Shown here one piece after another: positions 12,101-23,404 of a stretch of DNA of 64,000 nucleotides. The DNA is taken from positions 806,001 through 870,000 of the forward strand of contig JAVFKD010000010.1 in NCBI GenBank assembly GCA_036429605.1, read 5' to 3'. This stretch comes from Cladobotryum mycophilum. Lineage: Eukaryota > Ascomycota > Sordariomycetes > Hypocreales > Hypocreaceae. Every line of letters begins with the position of its first letter. Position 1 is the first letter of the stretch. Position numbers and translations under genes: made by a program. The notes under the pieces were generated by a model. That model was not told the origin of the DNA. It did not search any database and saw only the letters and a list, made by a program, of their open reading frames with translations.

Positions 12101-12465
12101 CGACCACAGTACCTCTTTCCGCCATCTCTGGGTATTTCCACGGCGTCAATCCCTCCACAACACGCTGGGTAGAAGTCGCCCAGATTATCAAAGAGTTTTA
12201 CAGCGAACAAATCAAGGAAATCATTCCTCTTGCTAAGTGGGTCGAGCTCCTGGAGAAGAGCGCCAACGACGACGCCCCCGCCGAAAAGAATCCCGCCATC
12301 AAACTCATCGACACATACGCAAGCATGGCAAAGGCGGAAGCAGAGGGCCACCAACACGTGTCATTTGCCATGGATCGGACGGTGGAAGTCAGTCCAACGA
12401 TGAAGGGTATCGGGCCGGTGAATGAGGGTCTTGTGAAGAACTGGTGTACACAGTGGAAGTATTAG
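9142..12465 (+). CDS. NRPS-like enzyme, adenylation-thiolation-thioester reductase (A-T-R), one frame break
   Basis: Exons 9142-10118, 10173-10248 and 10317-12465, about 1066 residues when one base is discounted. The adenylation domain holds VVLHTSGSTGIPKP (A3 core) near residue 195, then FFPMPLFHAA, FIGSTE (A5) and GRADNVIVFSNGEKLNP (A8-like). A carrier domain follows with HGVDSLQVINLAKAL, whose Ser takes the phosphopantetheine arm. The C-terminus is an NAD(P)-binding reductase: ILLTGTTGSLGAYML at its start and the YGQSKLAGS catalytic Tyr/Lys. There is no condensation domain. Such enzymes activate a carboxylic acid and release it as aldehyde or alcohol; the substrate cannot be read from the sequence. 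The frame breaks at a six-C run (9832-9837), after which SEWIREAKKM resumes in the next frame. No tailoring genes adjoin it. Confidence 0.88.
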
Positions 12466-12697
12466 ACGGCCAAGGATTTGCGTGTATTTATGTATCTACC
12501 ATTTGATTAATGTACAGATAGAATCTTAATTGTTAAGCTCCGAACAGTCTCCGACTAAGCACGTGTCTCTGAGTGACTTTTGGTTGACCCTAACGCGACT
12601 GATGATCTCATCTCCACCAGCATCAACATTATCACAAGTTCAACTCTTCATTCTTTACTTCTCAACAAAAGGCCAAAAAAAAACTACAGCCCGAAAG

Positions 12698-13285
12698 ATG
12701 GAAGCATTTCTAAGGGACCTGCCGGAAGATACTGCCGAAACGAGAGGCACTCGATACCGTGGTCACGAGGCACTATGGAAGGAAGACGGCATGCACATTC
12801 TTGACATCATAACCATGGGGGATCACAAGCTGCCGGTGGCAATCAGTGCGGTAAAATTCCTTCTCCAGCTGTTGCTTGCGCCCATAATGATCTTGAACCT
12901 GCTTCTTTCCTTTTGGCGGGACTTTGACGAGTTCAAGATGTGGCAGAAGGAGCAACGTCGAAGAGAAGCATCCCCGGGCAAGCCGTGGAGAAGCGAGGCT
13001 GGTCTTGAGGATCTAGCCGAGAACCCCAAGTGGCGAGGCAAGATCATCTTTGAGGTGTTCGACACGGAAAGCATAGACTTTCAACATGTACGGTGGAGAA
13101 GGGAGAATATCATGTGGTGAGAATCCGCCTTTGCCCCTGTGTCTATGGGTTATTATTGACCTTACTAACTCCATTCTCAAAGGATATGGCACGAAAGGGG
13201 TTTATCGGAACGTGCTAAATTCTCTGCGCTCAACACAGCTAGTTGGGACGTTGATGTGGCTAATACTACAAAGCCTCTCTGGTGA
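12698..13285 (+). CDS. Unrecognised protein with one hydrophobic segment
   Basis: Two exons, 12698-13116 and 13183-13285, encode about 173 residues. The intron has donor GTGAGA, a TTACTAAC branch and a CAAAG end, and the junction keeps phase. I do not recognise the family. Visible features: an acidic N-terminus with a GTRYRGHEALW motif; one hydrophobic stretch (AVKFLLQLLLAPIMILNLLLSF, about residues 50-71) that is long enough to cross a membrane; then a basic and charged segment (QKEQRRREASPGKP); and a short tail contributed by exon 2. The start was chosen because upstream in-frame sequence from 12530 lies in the likely leader of the transcript and lacks an ATG before 12698 with protein-like composition. 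It lies directly downstream of the NRPS-like gene on the same strand; no link is implied. Confidence 0.55.
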
Positions 13286-13660
13286 ACCTATGATAGGTCT
13301 ATAACAATTCAGAACGAAAATGCTTGCTAGCTTGCGTTGGTTATTTCCTTCTCTTGAAATGATTTTCGACACAAATGATGGAATTGGGAGACTACCCAGC
13401 ATGTAAGACGAGCTTTCCATGTTATCAATGCTATCAGTTTTGTGGAAAGGTCCCTCCACAGACACATGAGAAGGCGCCTTTGTAGTTCAGTCTTTGGATA
13501 CCAATTCTGTTATTTTTCCTTGTCTTCTCTTTTCTTTTCTTTTCCTTTCCTTTCTTTCTCAACCTCAAGCTCACAATCGTAAGTCAAAGCCCTTTTCCTT
13601 ACGAGTCAGAGAGATGATTTCTCCACGATATTGTTGGCCGACTAACACAATGAATAGAAA

Positions 13661-14044
13661 ATGGATGAATACGACACTGACACCAACACCCCACCGCCTG
13701 ACTACGATGTGGTGGAGGCTGACCCCGTGCCGTCCCCCCGTGGGACCCTGATCCGGCCCCCTCCCCCAACGCCGACCGAACCGCCGCCGCCGGTCCCCGA
13801 GGACCTCCCTCCTCTTCCCCCTCCTCCAGCTCCTCCGACTCTCCCTCTCCCCCTCCCTCTCCCACTAGGAGCTGGTTCTCCAGGATTATTATTATTATCA
13901 TTATCACTTCTCCAGTGTGGTTGCCCCTTGGGGGTATTCTTTTTTTGTTGTTGTCCCCGTTTTGGGTATTTTTATTATGTATATATTTACTGTACTGTTT
14001 TGTTCGTCGTTGTGTTTCTTATTCTTACTAATTTTAATGTTTAA
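13661..14044 (+). CDS. Possible short proline-rich protein with hydrophobic C-terminus
   Basis: An ATG at 13661 follows what looks like a leader intron (donor GTAAGT near 13577, CTAAC branch near 13640, end AATAG at 13658). The N-terminal 25 residues are acidic with PPPDYDVVEADP, followed by a long proline-rich region and a hydrophobic tail. After the C-rich stretch a second frame (from about 13861) reads SPTRSWFSR followed by an isoleucine-rich and aromatic membrane-type segment. That is the more natural ending, so the frame may also shift within the C-runs at 13760-13860. I recognise no family. Low-complexity composition makes this call tentative. Confidence 0.3.
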   Translation: MDEYDTDTNTPPPDYDVVEADPVPSPRGTLIRPPPPTPTEPPPPVPEDLPPLPPPPAPPTLPLPLPLPLGAGSPGLLLLSLSLLQCGCPLGVFFFCCCPRFGYFYYVYIYCTVLFVVVFLILTNFNV

Positions 14045-15967
14045 TTCCTAATGTCTAATTCCCTTTTTCTTATTCCTATTCTTCCTTCTTTTTTCCCTAT
14101 AAAAAACAACAAAAAAACTTGAAAAAATAAAATCACAAAAAAAGAGCGTGGGGGGAGAGTATTGTTTTTGTATCCCTCAGCTTTATGTACACATATCTCC
14201 TCCGCGGACTACATTTCTTGGGCCAGCACTTCTCTTCGACCTTCTTCACGAGGATAAACCAACCGGACGCCCGAACAATTCCAGGTGTATCCAGCTACCG
14301 ATCTCCACGTCTTGTGCTTCACGCATGCTTCATATCTCATAATTTGAATGTACCAGTTTGTTCTTCATCAGTGTCACTTGTCTGGTTACTGACATGCCTC
14401 GTTAGGTTGCTCCATCTTAGTACATACGATATGTACTAAACACATCTTCGTCAACCTTCATGATCCGACAGACAACATCCATCGGCTGCAAGAGACGATA
14501 ATTTACATTCTCAATCTTGGGATACTACCATGCAATCATTCACTCATTCCTACACGAGAAGCAAACCAACGATAGTTAGCCATTCTCTATACTGCCATTT
14601 GCAACTATCACCTCAACTCTTTATGGCTGTGCTTCCTACAACTACGAATGCATTGCAAGCAACATCCAGATATTTGCGCCTACGCGGATTTAGCTCTTTC
14701 CGCTCTTTCTCAAATACTGATAGACGGTACAATCTAACAGTCTCACAATTCTGGGGTCTGAGCTAATAATTTCTCTAGCAGTTTGCTGAAGTAGAACGGT
14801 TCAATTCAATGATGGAACATCCAACCCATATTTCTAATTCGAGCTGTGTCGAGAAATCAATGCGAATATACTATCCAAAGGCGGCCCAACTACAAGCCAA
14901 GTTCATTACCAATTCAACTTGTGCTCAGCAACACATCTCCAGGGAGCAGTGAATATTTTCAACATTCGGGATTTCGACATCTTAAAAGAACTCGCTCGAC
15001 ACGCCAAACACTCTACAATTTACAAATTCAAAATGAGAATTGAAAGCAATGATATATTTTTACCGATGCTACGGATATTAGCATATAATAATCTCGCACA
15101 TCCAATTCTCGACTGTATATCCACCATGACAGGAAACATCCTCGGCGCAGCATTTTATCACGCAACATTTATCATTTGGTCATTGGGAAAGTGTTTGTGA
15201 CTTTTCGGTTATGGCATACTGAATGGTGATCAAATAGTCAATATGTATAATGAGAGCCGACTTTACTTAGCGGCCACCAGGAGTAGTACTGGTGGCGCGA
15301 TGTTTTTATTCCCCTTGGAACTGGTTAGATGAACGACATTGATTGAAAAGATTGGTTAGGGGTGGAAATAGTTGGGATCTTGCGAAGGGATGGGGAGACA
15401 AAATGGGTAATAAACGGAAATACGAGGAAGTTAGGGGGACAAAGGGAGCAAAAAGGATTGGGATGAACAGGTGGAGCCAGGAGGAGCAGCTAGAAATTTT
15501 GGGAAAACACAGTCGGTCTACTATATTCCAGGACCTTTCATGGCCCATCGTGATCATCAATGCGTTACTGAAACCGTAGACAATATTAGAAACTTTCACC
15601 GACAGATGTATTGGTTGAAATCATTGTAAAAAGGACCCGACGAGTGTTATGTATGAGCATGATTTGACCCATTGAATTCAGAGATAGAATCACCGGTCAC
15701 AGCAGCTTTCACTCTTTTATTTTCATTTCTGTTTGAAGTTCACTCAATCTGTCATTCTTCCTCTAGCCATCCATGCGAGAACGCAACGTATCAAAAGGGC
15801 TGGGACTCGGTCAATAGGCTAACATAACTCATCTGTCCCTCATATTTTTGCGTTTAAATACAGAACCGACAGAATCAATATCACCTTGAAAGAAAAGAAA
15901 GAAAAAAGATCAGCTCAAACACGCAAAACAAGTAACAACCTTACCCCCTTTCATCCCACCACCACTC
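14045..15967. other. Gene-free stretch, 1.9 kb
   Basis: Contains only short unconvincing frames and moderately AT-rich DNA. No protein family, RNA gene or long repeat was recognised. Confidence 0.55.
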
Positions 15968-16603
15968 TCAACAACATACCTGTAGCAAAACACACGCCAA
16001 CGCGACCATCACCAGCGCCGTCGTACTCGACCGTCTCGAAGACCCCGCGCCGCTTACTTGCCGATCCACCTCCTCGCCGTACCTACCACCTACGTTTCCC
16101 CTTGGCCAGTACTCGCAGATGAGATACCACCCCTTTGTGCCGCACAGCTTGCGATCGCACCCCACGTCCGTGGTGTCCTTCCACACGAGCTGCGTGAAGT
16201 GCCCCGTCTCGTGACTGAACCCCGGATCATTGAAGTTGTACTTCTCGCGCTCGTTGCCCCACGCCTCAACACTGGCTGTGGCATTTGGGTAGCCGATTGC
16301 CAGGTTCTCCCCGTACGGACCGCCCGAGTGCTCAAACTTGCAGGCGTCGCCAACGGAAGGGGAGGAGAGGTAGGTGGAAGCAAAGGAGGCGAGTGTCTGG
16401 TTCCAGCGGAGAGAAGAGGCATTGTGTTGATCGCGGTAGACGTTTGTGGAGTTGAGAATGGCGGAGGTGAAGGTTTGGAGATTGGAGTAGGACGGTTCGG
16501 AGGAAGGGATGGAGGGAGGGGCGGTGACGGTGACGATGACGGCGGTGGAGGGGAGGAATAATAGGGAGAGGAGGGATAAAGAGTGTAGTAGTAATGTTTT
16601 CAT
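15968..16603 (-). CDS. Secreted CAP/PR-1-like (SCP) protein, possibly GPI-anchored
   Basis: A single exon of 211 residues. Residues 1-21 form a signal peptide (MKTLLLHSLSLLSLLFLP). The CAP domain covers about 45-175: SAILNSTNVYRDQHNASSLRW at the start, HSGGPYGENLA in the middle, GHFTQLVWKDTTDVGC (the canonical CAP signature with its His) and YLICEYWPRGN at the end. The conserved cysteine pattern is present. After a short Ser/Arg-rich linker the protein ends in a hydrophobic tail (ALVMVALACVLLQVCC) without basic residues, the pattern of a GPI-anchor signal. Fungal CAP proteins such as yeast Pry1 bind sterols and lipids outside the cell; the ligand here is not known. The start Met is the first in frame and is directly followed by the signal sequence. 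Confidence 0.93.
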   Translation of the reverse strand: MKTLLLHSLSLLSLLFLPSTAVIVTVTAPPSIPSSEPSYSNLQTFTSAILNSTNVYRDQHNASSLRWNQTLASFASTYLSSPSVGDACKFEHSGGPYGENLAIGYPNATASVEAWGNEREKYNFNDPGFSHETGHFTQLVWKDTTDVGCDRKLCGTKGWYLICEYWPRGNVGGRYGEEVDRQVSGAGSSRRSSTTALVMVALACVLLQVCC

Positions 16604-17634
16604 GATTGCTAGATGGTTTAGGTAAGTGAGCTAAGTATGAGAAGTTGAATAAGAAGTCTTGTGGGGGGCGGGACGCAAAATATCCTCTGATGCTTCACGT
16701 GAACGATATGGATAGCATCGCATTCTGGCCTCATATTCTTGAGACTTGAATGAGCCTTGAATGAAAAGATTAAGCGCCGTGTTCCAAAAGCGCAATATGT
16801 ATCAATCCAGAGCTGTCAGAAGCAGGTTTTCGACACATTGGCATTGTGGTGGCAGTGCCGGTGGGTGACGTAGAAACCGTTGCCTCTCGGAGTCGTAGGG
16901 GCTGTCTGCAGCATCAAAGTTTCTTGGCATCATGATGATTGGCGGCTCCATTCAGTAATGAAACACAGCCCCATCTCTTTTTTGCTTTTCCATGTTCCAA
17001 GCGCTCCCAAAGTCAAAAGGGAATGTCGCATTTACTGGGCTTTGAATGCTAGACGCGACAAGAGAAAAAGAGCCGGAGCCCTCCCGGAGATGTGGGGCCG
17101 ACAGGACCGGGATGACTCCGTTTTTAAGCGCCGGACATGGATGCCAAAATAGAACAAAGAGACAAACGCCAATGAATGCACATGAAGCATGGGGTAGCTC
17201 AGATTTCACCAACGCCTTGATGTAGCAAGCCAAAAAGGAATGTCAACCGAAAAAGAAGAAGAAAATTCATACTTCAAAGGGGGTTAAAATTCTGTATGGC
17301 AACGATTGCATAAGTCTGCCATACCAACAATCACGTTATAAGTAAGCCACTGGCTTCTTTACAGTCGTACTATCCCTAAAATCCAACTTCTAGCTTCACC
17401 AACCAGTCTGCTTTCTTCCTGAATCATGAAAGGGACTTCGTATCTCAGGCCATTGTTCCCCTGGACAATGATGGGGAATTGAACAGTCTGCCGTATGAAA
17501 GGAATGCGAAGGTCCAGTGCCCCGTATAATGTCATCTCAGAATCCCTCTGGGCATGCCTTTCGCTTTGTCCTGTGCTTTATCCTGTGCTTTGTTCCGGGC
17601 ATTGTTCCGGGCGCTGTTCCACAACATCTTTCTT
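16604..17634. other. Intergenic, promoter of the CAP gene
   Basis: No supported gene. The part next to 16603 should hold the CAP promoter. Short imperfect repeats of TCCTGTGCTTTRTCC and GTTCCGGGC type occur at 17570-17620. Confidence 0.5.
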
Positions 17635-18835
17635 CTACGCAAGCCAGCTCTGGTGCCATATTGCCATCTGGTCATCCGCATAGTTCCATGAAGCTGGAAC
17701 TTCAAAATTTGATGGAAGAGGAGCCGTAAGATCCCGGTGTTGTTTCTCCTTCTTCATTTTGTATAGTTCGGTCAGAGTCCAGCGTCGAAGGTGCTTCTCT
17801 AAGAAGACCTGCCATGACCCGGCAGAGGTGTCGAGGCCAGCTGTGTATCTATACTTGAGGCTTGGAGATTTCAGTTCAGCCACATCCGTATACACACCAT
17901 AGGCTCTCTCCACTCGGGACGGGCTAGTTTGAGGCGCGTCGGGATTTACACGCCGACTGTCGACGACATCAAATGCCGCATTTCCAATCACCGAGTCCGG
18001 TGCAATCCCCCGACAATAAGAGAGAACTGGACTAAGTGGTTTAATGAAGGAGTATTGGTCACCGACTCTTCGACAGCTGCTTCTGAAAATGGGATCACTA
18101 TTCAAATCTGGCCACACGATATCTCGGGAAGTCCATCCTTGTGTCCCCAGATAAACCAATAATCTCCCCAGATAATCGTCAAGCTCACGCAATGGCCAGA
18201 GCTTGTGCCGGCCGATGGTTTCTTGCGGAAACAATGTATAGACTTTGTTCCACGTCATAAAACTGAGCTCGGCGGTTGTGTAGCAAGTCCACAGCCTTTC
18301 CAGTATTGGAAGATGCTTTGTTGTGATAACGCGGATACCCATGGTCGTCGAAGCTACCCTTTGATAGGTGACTCCTGTTGACTATATAAATTGATAAGCG
18401 TAAGTCAATATGAATGGGCATGTGAGTTACGTCTTTTTTAGTAGACTTCTTGTAGCGCTCCCGTGTTTGTAGGTGCTTCACAAAAGCATCTGCGCGCGAT
18501 CCCTGTTCCACCATGACCTCTAAATAGAAAGCTCTCGGGTTACTCGAGGTGAGGAAACTAATAACAAATAAGCCGATAAGGATGGCATCATTCTTGCCCA
18601 GTGCATATCGGAACTCATCGCAGTCGTCAACAAAGTCTTTTAGAAAGATGTTGATGTTCAGTCGAGTTTCTTCGAGAGACTTCACAGCATCTCGAAATGA
18701 TCGAGACACACATCGGAGTCTGTAAATATCAGCAAATGTGAAGTGTCGAGATAGAACTTCTGCTATGGGATAGATGCCAAAGAGATCTAGAAGTTTTAGC
18801 TCTTTAGACATGCTGCTATCGTTGGGATAACACAA
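17635..18835 (-). CDS. F-box-like protein
   Basis: Two exons on the minus strand: 18835-18431 (or from the second Met at 18811) and 18381-17635, about 375-383 residues. The 49 bp intron (18382-18430) starts GTAACT and ends ATATAG, and the phase is kept. Near the N-terminus FGIYPIAEVLSRHFTFADIYRLRCVSR-type sequence matches an F-box (Leu/Pro start, helix pairs, then FRDAV). This would bind Skp1 in an SCF ubiquitin ligase and bring a target via the C-terminal part. The C-terminal 250 residues contain no repeat or domain I recognise, which is usual for fungal F-box proteins of the expanded families. The residues of the canonical LPxE F-box start are only partly conserved. Confidence 0.7.
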
Positions 18836-20488
18836 AGGGTAGGCTTAGTCCTTCTTATCAATCATTTGTAGGAGGAGCAGAGGGCAGAGTAGTTTAAGTT
18901 CATTCCTGATCAGCCCGTAATATGACAATTATATAGAGCAGAATAAAGTAATACCAAGCCATGAAGCTGAAATCTCGATAATACCTGTTTATACCGTCAA
19001 TTTAAGTGGCCCTATCAAGTTATTTATGTTAGATTTAGATACTTGCGATATTTAGCACTCTCCCTGTGCCTAGGCGGAGCATCGTCTATGACGGTGCTAT
19101 AGAACTCTTTATCTTTTTCCGGCCTCAGCCATGGCGTTGATAATTGGATATCAAAGTTTAGCCGGCCATGAACGGTTAAAGATTTGGCCCTAAGCTAGAG
19201 ATCACAACGTGTGGGAGATTCACAGACGAACCACCCATATTCCGGTTCTCTCCATCTTTTGTTTTAGCTAGGTACCGGTTATTCCCTTCTTCTTTACGCT
19301 GTGGTACCAGTTACCGTCCTTCACGGGATCTTTCAGGGGTCTCACATGATCCAGGTGTGTTGGAGTGAGTTGGATTCGATTCCTAACAGCGCTACATGGC
19401 ATTCGCTTTGACTCGTTTTCACAAGTCCTCGTCACCAAAGTCTCAAAACGAGGGTAGAAATTCAACGTGTGCCCCTGAGACTCTTATCGTCTTTAGTAGT
19501 CATTTATACTAATGCTTCGTCTGTGATTTTTTCCCGTTATTATGGATGTTTTTTTATCATGTGAGTACCTCACCATCAACGTCACCACAGGTTCCAAGTC
19601 GCTCCAGATCGCGATGATGGATCATGTGGAAAGAAAGCCACATAGTTCTCAAGACTAGACTACATTCATCCATTTTAAAGGCGATTAATTTGACTTCTTT
19701 TTTTGCACTTCAAACTCATGCTTGTAACAAGTTGGTTGGTCCTCTCAGGCCGGTGGGTTTTACAAGGAATACAGCCAGGGGGAGACTTCTACTGCGCAGT
19801 TCACCATGAGCACGCAAGCCAGGCCCTTTCCTTGCGCCCTCGATTGATAGAAATTTTGTCGGAGATTGTTGAATCCTCGATTGTAACGCGCTCATGTAAT
19901 CATGGGTCAAGCGGCGCACCACGTGAATATGGACGTCATCGATATTGCACTCGCCGACGCTGCTGGCCTGGTCTCAACTGTAATTCAAGATTACACCATT
20001 CGACCTCAAGAAATAAGCAGCGACTTCTCCTGAACTTCATTGGCGTGTTTAAAGAGAAGCGCTATTTCACCCGATATTTCCGGATATCTGATGCTCCCTC
20101 TCAGTAATCCCTCCAAATACTACTAATCACCACTCAGATCTACGGACCTATCACTTAAATCCTCCCCCACAATAATACTCGGTGGTGTAGTTACATATGG
20201 ATGCTTCGCTTGGATGACAGACATCAGCATCCATGGGGCGCTTGGATAACAGATTGGTGTCAATGAGGGCTGACAGGCAGAATGTACACAAACTGCTAAT
20301 TGTAGATTTAATTTCCATCAAAATCTTTACTCTTAAAACTCAAGACCATCCTTCATCCACTACGGCTTGCAGATGACTAGATGCACATTCACCCTCACAT
20401 TTCCACTCATGTTGGCCTCTCACTCCGAATGCTGCATGCCTCTTGGGCCAGTTATCGCTCCCCACTTCCAACTCAATCGGGTGTTATC
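18836..20488. other. Gene-free stretch, 1.65 kb
   Basis: No convincing coding sequence. The first few hundred bases should contain the F-box gene promoter; the last hundred lead into tRNA-Lys. Confidence 0.5.
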
Positions 20489-20586
20489 GCCCGGTTAGCT
20501 CAATCGGTAGAGCGTGAGACTCTTAGTAGCACACGTTCTGATGTTGCGATATCTCAAGGTTGCGGGTTCGACCCCCGCATTGGGCT
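20489..20586 (+). tRNA. tRNA-Lys (anticodon CUU) with a 25-nt intron
   Basis: The 5' end GCCCGGTTAGCTCAATCGG contains the D-arm and A box, and GGTTCGACCCC forms the B box and T-loop. The acceptor stem pairs GCCCGGT with ATTGGGC (two G-U pairs), with discriminator U at 20586. The anticodon loop reads CUCUUAA once the intron 20526-20550 is removed, placing CUU as anticodon and the intron one base 3' of it, the standard position for eukaryotic tRNA introns. The mature length is 73 nt before CCA. A TTTT stretch follows directly and serves as the RNA polymerase III terminator. Confidence 0.97.
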
Positions 20587-22630
20587 TTTCCTATAAACAC
20601 TCCCATTGAGATTTCTTTTTTTGCTTCTTTTTGGTGTCATCCTTTGGCGAACGTTTGGGGAAATTGTTCGAACTCTGTAAGCATGGTATAAAACATTGAT
20701 TTATGAGTATTGCTGCGCTTTTTGACTGGATAGTTTATCTTTCCTAATAAAATGTTCATTTCTCGGCCACAAAGTCGATGGGTCTTCTCTCTCTTGCTCG
20801 CGGCACCACTCTCATAAACCCCATTAGGAGGATGCTGTATCCACCAGTTGCGTATATTCGATTCGAGGAGCTGCGGATCTAGACCAGCATCAATCCGCTG
20901 CGCCTCCGCAATTTTGTTCTCTTTCTAATGACGCATCTCCATGGGACTGTCCCTATAGACACCCGCCCCCTCTGAAAGCGTAACGTACGGAGGACCAGGG
21001 CAACAGAAGCGGTATTCACATGGGGCCGAAAATTCACTGCAATTTTAGTGTAGGCAGCCCTAGAAAAGTCGACTCTACTAACGCCTGAAGCTCGGGCTAG
21101 TTTCTTCCAGGTTCCTTCACTGCAAGTTTAGCGCCCCGCTGAGAAGCTCAACCATAGCCCATAGGTGATGTGCGGAAGATTTGTTAGTTTCCATGATTTC
21201 GAGACTTGGCTCTTCCTTGGGGGTTTTCTTTTTTCTTTTTTCTTTCTTTTCTTTCATATAAATTCCGTCTATCTCTGCTATATTCATGGTTATCCATCTC
21301 ATATCTAATAGCTTTCAAAATTTTCATCAAGTCTTTTTCCATCTTGTAGATACTTCGTAGTTTCAACAGACGTTAGAGACCCAATACGATCTATGGATAC
21401 CTAGGTACCTTCATTGCTTCAACCCCCCCCCCCTCTCTTCACATGCACTGCAATTTTAGCCATTACAGAGGAGTTCGCGCGTGTGGAATAGTGATGTCTT
21501 TTACTCCATTGGTTATTAGGGATTTTCTCCACATTTTCTTTTTTAATCACCACGTCTCTTATCATCTCTTGTGATTGATCTTGGAATGGCCATCTTCCCG
21601 TTGGAACATCTTGTTTGCGAATCATGCGAACACTTCAAGATTACAAGGCAGCGATGGCCTTTGCTTGTCTGGCATCACTGCAATTTTAGGGCCTCTGCGG
21701 CATGTGAATTGTCGACTTGGTTTCTATAATTTCTGCGTCTTACTTTTTTGTCGCCGTCGATTGCCCATGTTCCTCTCGATTTCTCTCGTTGCCCTGGATT
21801 CCCCATATTTCTCCCGATTCCTGCATGTTCCTCTTGTTCCCACCCGACCTCGTCGTCGTAGACTTATTTTCCATCTTCCGCACAAAGAATATGAAACTCC
21901 AACCAAAACATCAGTGCAGCGCCATCATCATTCGTCATTTTTCCAATATTGTTTCAAAGCACGCGTATAACCCGTTTGACCAGGTTCGACTTTTGGCTAT
22001 ATTTGCTCATCTTTTGTTTCAACCAGGGGGCGGTAGTGGCCCTGTCGGGCGGTCGCGTCAGAGGCCACGGAATGATTGGGTGAGAGGATGCGATGAGACC
22101 CAGAGGGCCATTCTCGATGGTAGTACATTGGGCGGGTACGGAAATCAAAGGGCTTGAACAACGCATGGTGTGTGCAATGTCACTTGATGTGGGCAAAGAA
22201 TAGAAGAATCATTGCAGTGCGGATTGCTGATGGACAGCCAGCAAAAATTCGTCAAAAGAAGGGCTCGCATTCCTAAACCAGGGCGGAGCCTCATCCTGTT
22301 GCGTCATATGGCAAGTCGCTGTGACAGATGGTGTTTCGCATCATCGGAAGTCACAACCGTTTGGTCTCAACGTAGGCTCGATGTAACCCTCCCCCTTTGA
22401 TTCCTCACCAATGGGCTATTGCGGTATTGATTGAAAGGGAAAGGGAGGTCTTTGTCTGTCTGCCTGGCCACCATGGCAAAAGAGCCACCCCGTCGCTGGA
22501 CGGATTTTGCATACATGACATATTTCGATCAAACACACACACATCCATCTCGTAACTCTCTTTCGGAACTCTCTTTATACTTGGATAAACCCTCTACAAA
22601 CTTCTTCTCCGTCAGACAATCATTGAAATC
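20587..22630. other. Gene-free 2 kb with a dispersed 14-bp repeat
   Basis: No coding sequence recognised. The 14-mer CACTGCAATTTTAG occurs at 21035, 21446 and 21676 on the plus strand, and once with a single change (CACTGCAAGTTTAG) at 21118. The last 200 bases should hold the promoter of the next gene. Confidence 0.5.
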
Positions 22631-23404
22631 ATGCGGCATCCAAGGCTCGTTGGCCTGGTTTGTCTGTTTGCTGGGACGACGACTTCGGCGAGTTTCCTGA
22701 CGTTATCCAACTTCGAGGCGCTGGCATCGCTATCACTGCCATTAAATTGCGTATTCGCCTACAACACACCGATCCGAGGGTGCGATGTCAACGACTTCAT
22801 GGAAGAAAGCATATGCTCTCCGAGGTGCAGGCAGGGATTGCAGTCTGTGCAGATCAACGTCATGTCGTCTTGCACGGGCATCAGTGTCATGCGAGATACG
22901 TTGCTTCTGGATGCGCAACAGGGTCGACTCGTGAACGTGCTCTGTCCAGGCAGTGCGCAAGGGACGACGACGATAACAACGACAACAACATCATTATCGA
23001 AGAGTGCATATCCCGTCCCGGCAGCCTCGACATCAACCGCACATTCCCCCGTGACGACCAGCTCCGCAGCCCCCACGAAGCCTCACAGCATCAGCTCCAA
23101 GTCTGAGAAGTCGACGGAGCCAGCCAGCTCCAGCTCGAGAACAACATTCACGACACCGGCAGTGGGTACCCCATCGGGACCGGTGACTACCCAAAGTGAT
23201 TCATCGACATCTCAACAGTCCAGAATCGAGTCCACCCTCTCGGCGACGAATGAAGAGCCGCCAAGACGAACGCTTCAGCCCGGTAGTGGGGGCGGCAGTC
23301 CGTTTGACTTTGTAACGAGCGGCACCTCCAAAAGCCAAGCAAAGTCTTGTTTCGTCGGTGTCGTCGTCGCCGCTGTGGCAGTTGCTTTTTCGGCGTCGGT
23401 CTGA
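22631..23404 (+). CDS. Ser/Thr-rich secreted surface protein with GPI-anchor signal
   Basis: A single exon of 257 residues. Residues 1-20 form a signal peptide (MRHPRLVGLVCLFAGTTTSA). Residues 25-105 form a small globular region with cysteines in the pattern C...GCDV...CSPRCRQGLQ...C...C, a type of N-terminal domain common in fungal GPI proteins whose function is unknown. Residues 110-225 are a Ser/Thr/Pro-rich stalk that would be O-glycosylated. The C-terminus is SCFVGVVVAAVAVAFSASV, a hydrophobic tail preceded by small residues, typical of a GPI-attachment signal. The likely location is plasma membrane or cell wall. The start is the Met at the head of the signal peptide. It has no operon-like neighbours. 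Confidence 0.8.
   Translation: MRHPRLVGLVCLFAGTTTSASFLTLSNFEALASLSLPLNCVFAYNTPIRGCDVNDFMEESICSPRCRQGLQSVQINVMSSCTGISVMRDTLLLDAQQGRLVNVLCPGSAQGTTTITTTTTSLSKSAYPVPAASTSTAHSPVTTSSAAPTKPHSISSKSEKSTEPASSSSRTTFTTPAVGTPSGPVTTQSDSSTSQQSRIESTLSATNEEPPRRTLQPGSGGGSPFDFVTSGTSKSQAKSCFVGVVVAAVAVAFSASV

Noticed and set aside
14530..15200. Short plus-strand frames as possible genes
   Set aside because: No signal peptide, motif or splice support; composition like intergenic DNA.
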